Source: Pseudoflavonifractor sp.
Lineage (GTDB): Bacteria; Bacteroidota; Bacteroidia; Bacteroidales; Muribaculaceae
Assembly (NCBI GenBank): GCA_023667145.1
Contig: JAMPAQ010000001.1
Coordinates: 1,308,010-1,370,894 of the forward strand
DNA length: 62,885 nucleotides
Reading direction: 5' to 3'
The position numbers were made by a program, and so were the translations under genes. The stretch's first letter is position 1. Every line of letters starts with the position of its first letter. Positions 58,289 through 62,885 of this stretch are shown piece after piece. The notes beneath the pieces are model-generated. The model had not been told where the DNA came from and did no database searches. It saw nothing but the letters and a program-made list of their open reading frames with translations.

Positions 58289-60142
58289 ATGACTGATGAC
58301 AACCACAACCGCCCCCAGCCACGCCCTCTTGAGCTGCTCGCGCCGGCCCGCAATGCCGACACGGCCATAGAGGCCGTCAGACATGGGGCCGATGCCGTCT
58401 ATATCGGCGCACCGGCCTTTGGCGCCCGTGCAGCCGCCGGCAACTCTCTCGACGACATAAGGCGTACGGTCGATATGGCCCACCGCTATGACGCACGTAT
58501 TTATGCGACAGTCAACACCATATTGTATGACAGTGAGTTGGCCGAGGCCGAGCGGATGATACGCGGCCTCTACCGCGCAGGGGTCGACGCGCTGATAGTG
58601 CAGGATATGGGGCTGCTGCGGCTCGACCTCCCTCCGATAGCACTCCACGCTAGCACCCAGTGTGACACACGCGGCGCGGCCAAGGCAAGGTTCCTTGAGC
58701 AGCTCGGATTCTCGCAGATAGTGGTGGCGCGAGAGATGACGCTCGACGAGATGAGCCGTGTGTGCCGGGCGGTCACCGTGCCGGTCGAGGCGTTTGTCCA
58801 CGGGGCGCTTTGTGTTAGCTACAGCGGCGACTGCCATGCGAGTTGCATGACGACCGGCCGCAGCGCCAACCGTGGCGAGTGCGCCCAGCTGTGCCGCCTG
58901 CCCTATGACCTCGTCGACGGGCGGGGGAGACCGATAGTCAAGGGACGGCACCTGATGTCGCTGCGAGACCTCGACCGCAGCGCCCATCTTGCCGCGATGG
59001 CCGACGCGGGCATCTCGTCATTCAAGATTGAGGGACGGCTCAAGCCGGTCTCCTATGTCAAGAACGTTGTCGCCTGTTACCGCCGCCTCATGGATGAGTT
59101 GATAGCCTCGGCTCCTGACCGATATCGCCGCTCGTCGTCAGGTAATGTGGAGCATCATTTCTCGCCGTCCCTCGCCAAGAGCTTCAACCGTGGTTTCACG
59201 TCCTACTTCACCGACAGTGAGCGCCCGCAGGGGCGCATGGCCTCGTTTGCCACACCAAAGTCGCTTGGCGAGAGGGTGGGGCGCGTCCACAGCGTTCGTG
59301 GCAACATGGTTGAGGCCCGGCTCGTGACATCGCTCGCCAACGGCGACGGACTGTGCTACATCGACATCGACGGCGATTTCCACGGCTTCCGACTCAACCG
59401 CGTCGAGGGCAACAGGCTCTATGCCCCCTCGCCCGTGACGGTCTCACCCGGCACGGAGCTGTACCGCAACAAGGACAAGCGCTTTGACGACCTGCTTGCC
59501 GGCGACACAGCCACGCGCACCATCGGTGTCGCCATGACCCTGCGTCCGACTGCCCGGGGGCTCGCCCTCGACCTGACCGATGAGCGTGGATGCCGCGCCA
59601 CCGCCGCCATAGAGGAGTCATTTGACACGGCGCGCACCCCTCAGGAGGAGGCCCGGCGGCGCGTGCTGGCCAAGCTCGGCGACACATGCTACCGGTTGGA
59701 CAGCGTGGATGACATGGCCGGCAATCTGTTTGTCCCCGCGTCGCGGCTTGCCGATTTGCGCCGTCTCGCAGTGAGCGCCCTCGACTCGGCCCACGCCGCT
59801 ACATACAGATATGAGTGCCGCCGCCCCGAATGTCCCGAGGCTGTCGCCCCGGCAGCGCTCACCTACCATGCCAATGTGGCCAACGACCGCGCCCGGGAGC
59901 TGTACATGGCTCACGGCACGACCACGATAGAGCCGGCGCTTGAGACCGCCCGGCCAGCCGTCGGGGAAGAACGGGTGGTGATGACGACCCGCTATTGCCT
60001 AAGGCGTGAGACAGGCCACTGTCTCAAGACCCCGTATGGGCGCGAATGGCCCCGGGAGCTGTATATCGTCAGCGGCGACAAGCGGTTCCGCCTCGACTTT
60101 GACTGCAAGGAGTGCCGCATGAGGCTCACGTGCAAGACGTGA
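58289..60142 (+). CDS. U32-family peptidase-like protein
   Basis: A 617-aa protein. The N-terminal TIM-barrel is U32-like: LELLAPARNADTAIEAVRHGADAVYIGAPAFGAR, then the cysteine-rich EAFVHGALCVSYSGDCHASCMTTGRSANRGECAQLCR. Relatives such as RlhA and YegQ act in rRNA or tRNA hydroxylation with an iron-sulfur cluster, so 'peptidase' may be a misnomer. The C-terminus has four further cysteines (CLRRETGHCLKTP, CKECRMRLTCKT). An in-frame ATG at 58268 overlaps the -7 box and is unlikely. Confidence 0.82.
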   Translation: MTDDNHNRPQPRPLELLAPARNADTAIEAVRHGADAVYIGAPAFGARAAAGNSLDDIRRTVDMAHRYDARIYATVNTILYDSELAEAERMIRGLYRAGVDALIVQDMGLLRLDLPPIALHASTQCDTRGAAKARFLEQLGFSQIVVAREMTLDEMSRVCRAVTVPVEAFVHGALCVSYSGDCHASCMTTGRSANRGECAQLCRLPYDLVDGRGRPIVKGRHLMSLRDLDRSAHLAAMADAGISSFKIEGRLKPVSYVKNVVACYRRLMDELIASAPDRYRRSSSGNVEHHFSPSLAKSFNRGFTSYFTDSERPQGRMASFATPKSLGERVGRVHSVRGNMVEARLVTSLANGDGLCYIDIDGDFHGFRLNRVEGNRLYAPSPVTVSPGTELYRNKDKRFDDLLAGDTATRTIGVAMTLRPTARGLALDLTDERGCRATAAIEESFDTARTPQEEARRRVLAKLGDTCYRLDSVDDMAGNLFVPASRLADLRRLAVSALDSAHAATYRYECRRPECPEAVAPAALTYHANVANDRARELYMAHGTTTIEPALETARPAVGEERVVMTTRYCLRRETGHCLKTPYGREWPRELYIVSGDKRFRLDFDCKECRMRLTCKT

Positions 60143-60166
60143 TGGCTGATATTTGTGGCTGTCTTA

Positions 60167-60196
60167 TTGCATATTGGGAAATAATGCCTACATTTG
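60167..60196 (+). promoter_or_regulatory. galE promoter
   Basis: A TTG core (60167-60169) lies 19 bp upstream of TACATTTG (60189-60196). The predicted leader is about 40 nt. Confidence 0.65.
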
Positions 60197-60241
60197 TGTT
60201 ATATATTATAACCAAAACTCATAACATAACACATTACTGAT

Positions 60242-61279
60242 ATGAAGAAAGACGCCATCCTTGTGACCGGGGGTACCGGTTATATCGGCTCACACACCGT
60301 CGTCGAGCTACAGAAAGCCGGGTATCCCGTGGTGATTATCGACAATCTGTCAAACTCCAACCGCGATGTTATCGACGGCATCGAACGCATCACCGGCATA
60401 CGCCCCGCCTTTGTAGAGGCTGACTGCACCGACATGGACGCGCTGCGCAAGTTGTTTGACGACTATCCCGACATCAAGGGCATCATCAACTTTGCCGCGT
60501 CAAAGGCTGTCGGCGAGTCGATGCAGAAGCCGATACTCTATTACCGCAACAACCTCAACACGTTGATGAACCTGCTCGACATGATGAGTGAGCGCGGTGT
60601 CAAGGGACTGGTGTTCTCATCGTCATGTACGGTCTACGGCGAACCCGACCACAATCCCGTGACGGAGCAGTCGCCCATCAAGAAGGCCACGTCGCCCTAC
60701 GGCAACACCAAGCAGATATCAGAGGAGATAATAACCGACGTGATAAACGCCGGCGCTCCGTTCAAGAGTGTCATACTGCGTTACTTCAACCCTGTTGGCG
60801 CCCATCCGTCAGCCGAGATAGGCGAGCTGCCCAACGGTGTCCCCCAGAACCTCATCCCCTACCTGACCCAGACGGCCATCGGCATACGCAAGGAGCTGAG
60901 CGTCTTTGGTGACGACTACAACACGCCCGACGGATTTTGCATCCGTGACTTCATTGATGTCGTCGACCTCGCCAAGGCTCATGTCATCGCCGTGGAGCGT
61001 ATGCTTGAGGACAAGAGCGACAAAAAGATTGAGATATTCAACCTCGGCACTGGCATCGGCCTGTCGGTCAAGGAGCTAATAGACTCGTTTGAGCGCGCGA
61101 CCGGGGTCAAGGTCCCCTACAAGATTGTTGGCCGTCGTGCGGGCGACATCGAGAAGGTCTGGGCCGACCCGACATTTGCCAACGAGGTGTTGGGATGGAA
61201 GGCCGAGACACCGATTGACGAGACGATGCGCAACGCCTGGCGCTGGCAGGAACGTCTGCGCGAGCGTGGCATCATGTGA
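60242..61279 (+). CDS. galE: UDP-glucose 4-epimerase
   Basis: A 345-aa short-chain dehydrogenase-type enzyme that interconverts UDP-glucose and UDP-galactose. The NAD-binding motif GGTGYIG is at residues 10-16 and the catalytic pair is Tyr153 and Lys157 (YGNTK). Standard length, own promoter, and a shared terminator downstream. Confidence 0.94.
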   Translation: MKKDAILVTGGTGYIGSHTVVELQKAGYPVVIIDNLSNSNRDVIDGIERITGIRPAFVEADCTDMDALRKLFDDYPDIKGIINFAASKAVGESMQKPILYYRNNLNTLMNLLDMMSERGVKGLVFSSSCTVYGEPDHNPVTEQSPIKKATSPYGNTKQISEEIITDVINAGAPFKSVILRYFNPVGAHPSAEIGELPNGVPQNLIPYLTQTAIGIRKELSVFGDDYNTPDGFCIRDFIDVVDLAKAHVIAVERMLEDKSDKKIEIFNLGTGIGLSVKELIDSFERATGVKVPYKIVGRRAGDIEKVWADPTFANEVLGWKAETPIDETMRNAWRWQERLRERGIM

Positions 61280-61305
61280 TTGCAGTCCCCACTGGTACAT
61301 ATATA

Positions 61306-61342
61306 ATTAAGAAGCGGCCTCTTTACGGGGCCGCTTCTTAAT
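61306..61342. terminator. Shared terminator between galE and trpB
   Basis: ATTAAGAAGCGGCC (61306-61319) pairs perfectly with GGCCGCTTCTTAAT (61329-61342), a 14-bp stem with a 9-nt loop. It lies between convergent genes and is AT-rich on both outer sides, so it can work in both directions. Confidence 0.8.
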
Positions 61343-61363
61343 GTATGGTAGCTCGGGGATGGC

Positions 61364-62725
61364 TTAGACGAGCCTTTCGAGCTTTGAGGTGTTGGCACTG
61401 ACATCCTCGTCGGTCAGCTCATAGTTAGTGAGGTCGCCCGAGATGAACTGGTCGTAGGCTGCCATGTCGATGAGACCGTGACCCGACAGGTTGAAGAGGA
61501 TGGTCTTCTGCACGCCCTCCTCCTTGGCCTTGTTGGCTTCGCGGATGGCTGTGGCGATGGCGTGGGAGCTTTCGGGGGCGGGAATGATGCCCTCGGCCTG
61601 GGCAAAGAGGGTGGCTGCGGCAAAGGTCTCAAGCTGGGGTATGTCGACCGCCTCGATGAGTCCGTCGGCACGGAGCTGGCTGACCACCGCGCCGGCGCCG
61701 TGGTAGCGGAGACCGCCGGCGTGGATGTTGGCGGGAGCGAAGTCGTGGCCGAGGGTATACATGGGGATAAGGGGTGTATATCCGGCCTCGTCGCCGAAGT
61801 CATAGCTGAACACGCCACGGGTGAGCTTGGGACACGAGGCCGGCTCGGCGGCGATGAACCGTGTGGAGCGCTCGCCGGTGAAGTTGTGGCGCAGGAAGGG
61901 GAATGAGATTCCCGAGAAGTTGCTGCCGCCTCCAAAGCATCCTATGACGATGTCGGGGTATTCGCCGGCCATCTCCATCTGCTTCTCGGCCTCAAGACCT
62001 ATGACGGTCTGATGGAGGGCTACATGGTTGAGCACCGAGCCGAGGGTGTACTTGCAGTTAGGGGTTGACATGGCGAGCTCGACGGCCTCGGAGATGGCGG
62101 TGCCGAGTGACCCCTGATAGGTGGGGTGATCGGTTAGGATCTTGCGTCCGGCCTTGGTCGACATGCTCGGCGAGGCCACCACCTGGGCTCCGTAGGTCTG
62201 CATGATGGAGCGGCGGTAGGGCTTCTGATGGTATGACACCTTGACCATGTAGACGGCCAGCTCAAGGCCGAAGTGCTTGGCGGCAAGCGACAGGGCGGCG
62301 CCCCATTGCCCGGCCCCGGTCTCGGTGGTGATGTTGGTCACGCCCTGCTTCTTGCAATAGTAGGCCTGGGCGATGGCCGAATTGAGCTTGTGGGAGCCTA
62401 CGGGGCTGACGCTCTCGTTCTTGAAGTAGATGTGGGCAGGGGTGTCGAGTGCCTTCTCAAGGCCGCGTGCTCGCACCAGGGGTGTCGGTCGCCAGATGCG
62501 GTACATCTCGCGCACCTCGTCAGGTATTTCAATCCAGCGGTCAGTGTCGTTGAACTCCTGGCGTGCCACCTCCTCGGCAAACAGCGGGAAGAGGTCCTCG
62601 GCCTTGAGCGGCTCATGGGTGGCGGGATTGAGCAGCGGACGCGGCTTCACGGGCATCTCGGCCACCACGTTGTACCACGCTGTGGGGATATCTTTTTCCT
62701 GTAGGATGAATTTCTTGGACTCCAT
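61364..62725 (-). CDS. trpB: Tryptophan synthase beta chain, TrpB2 type
   Basis: A 453-aa PLP enzyme that makes tryptophan from indole and serine. The PLP lysine is Lys113 in SPVGSHKLNSA, with the phosphate-binding GCFGGGSNFSG and GHGLIDM downstream. The length and the N-terminus (FILQEKDIPTAWYNV...) match the TrpB2 branch, which often stands alone from trpA. No trpA or other trp gene lies in the window. Upstream to 62885 the sequence is AT-rich; I see no clear -7 box. Confidence 0.93.
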   Translation of the reverse strand: MESKKFILQEKDIPTAWYNVVAEMPVKPRPLLNPATHEPLKAEDLFPLFAEEVARQEFNDTDRWIEIPDEVREMYRIWRPTPLVRARGLEKALDTPAHIYFKNESVSPVGSHKLNSAIAQAYYCKKQGVTNITTETGAGQWGAALSLAAKHFGLELAVYMVKVSYHQKPYRRSIMQTYGAQVVASPSMSTKAGRKILTDHPTYQGSLGTAISEAVELAMSTPNCKYTLGSVLNHVALHQTVIGLEAEKQMEMAGEYPDIVIGCFGGGSNFSGISFPFLRHNFTGERSTRFIAAEPASCPKLTRGVFSYDFGDEAGYTPLIPMYTLGHDFAPANIHAGGLRYHGAGAVVSQLRADGLIEAVDIPQLETFAAATLFAQAEGIIPAPESSHAIATAIREANKAKEEGVQKTILFNLSGHGLIDMAAYDQFISGDLTNYELTDEDVSANTSKLERLV

Positions 62726-62885
62726 TTATATGAATATTTATTTAATTAATATGCAATTTAAGCGATTGAAATAATATCTTTATGCAAAGAAACGGAAAAT
62801 AATTTATATGTGCAATTTTTTGGCGGGACTATGCAGGGCAACCGCATGAAATCTAACCAAAATAAAGTAAAGTGTACCCCTTCAA

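Overview
The window is a 62.9-kb piece of a Bacteroidales chromosome, probably Muribaculaceae-like. That placement is an inference from gene content and style. Promoters match the Bacteroidota -7 box TAnnTTTG, sometimes with TTTG 19-20 bp upstream. NuoC and NuoD are fused, NuoEFG are absent, and lipoproteins with BACON, imelysin and DUF4105 domains are present. Ribosome-binding sites are not obvious, and the DNA is moderately GC-rich.

Layout. 1-149: two tandem tRNA-Arg(ACG) genes on the minus strand, the first cut by the window edge. 424-17797: one long bioenergetic gene block in which a complete F1Fo ATP synthase set (atpDCBEFHAG) sits between nuoH and nuoI of an 11-subunit complex I (nuoAB-CD-H ... 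IJKLMN). It ends at a strong hairpin terminator. 17893-22619: a family 2 glycosyltransferase, a DUF4922-SpoIID fusion and an AmpG-like permease; with a BadF-type sugar kinase at 27587 they suggest cell-wall sugar and muropeptide recycling. 22700-25212: a BACON lipoprotein preceded by a long, highly structured non-coding element. 25268-27446: an adenine methyltransferase with a probable restriction enzyme. 28567-29753: a HigBA toxin-antitoxin pair beside the C-terminal remnant of tatC. 29791-31895: a lipoprotein and a dicarboxylate-type symporter.

32110-41102 reads as one module: a porin, an imelysin lipoprotein, a di-heme oxidoreductase, a second porin, a mono-heme lipoprotein, a Rid-family protein and a fused System II cytochrome c synthase. 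The two CxxCH lipoproteins are likely substrates of the synthase, which suggests envelope electron transfer or metal uptake. Then come serB and a type Vd patatin (41267-44841), a PstI/BsuBI-type restriction-modification pair (44879-47280), secA, a degenerate alkaline-phosphatase-fold protein and a DUF4105 protein (47465-53704), and a NotI-like endonuclease with a C5-cytosine methyltransferase (53751-55856).

56093-57259 is an odd proline-rich open frame full of short palindromes. The window closes with a small beta-barrel protein, a U32 peptidase, galE and a TrpB2-type tryptophan synthase beta chain.

The most unusual points are the nuo/atp interleaving, the rod-like RNA or palindrome at 24839-25052, the heme-imelysin-porin module, three different restriction-modification systems within 31 kb, and several -7 boxes that abut start codons and imply leaderless mRNAs. 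All assignments come from reading the sequence; no database search was run.
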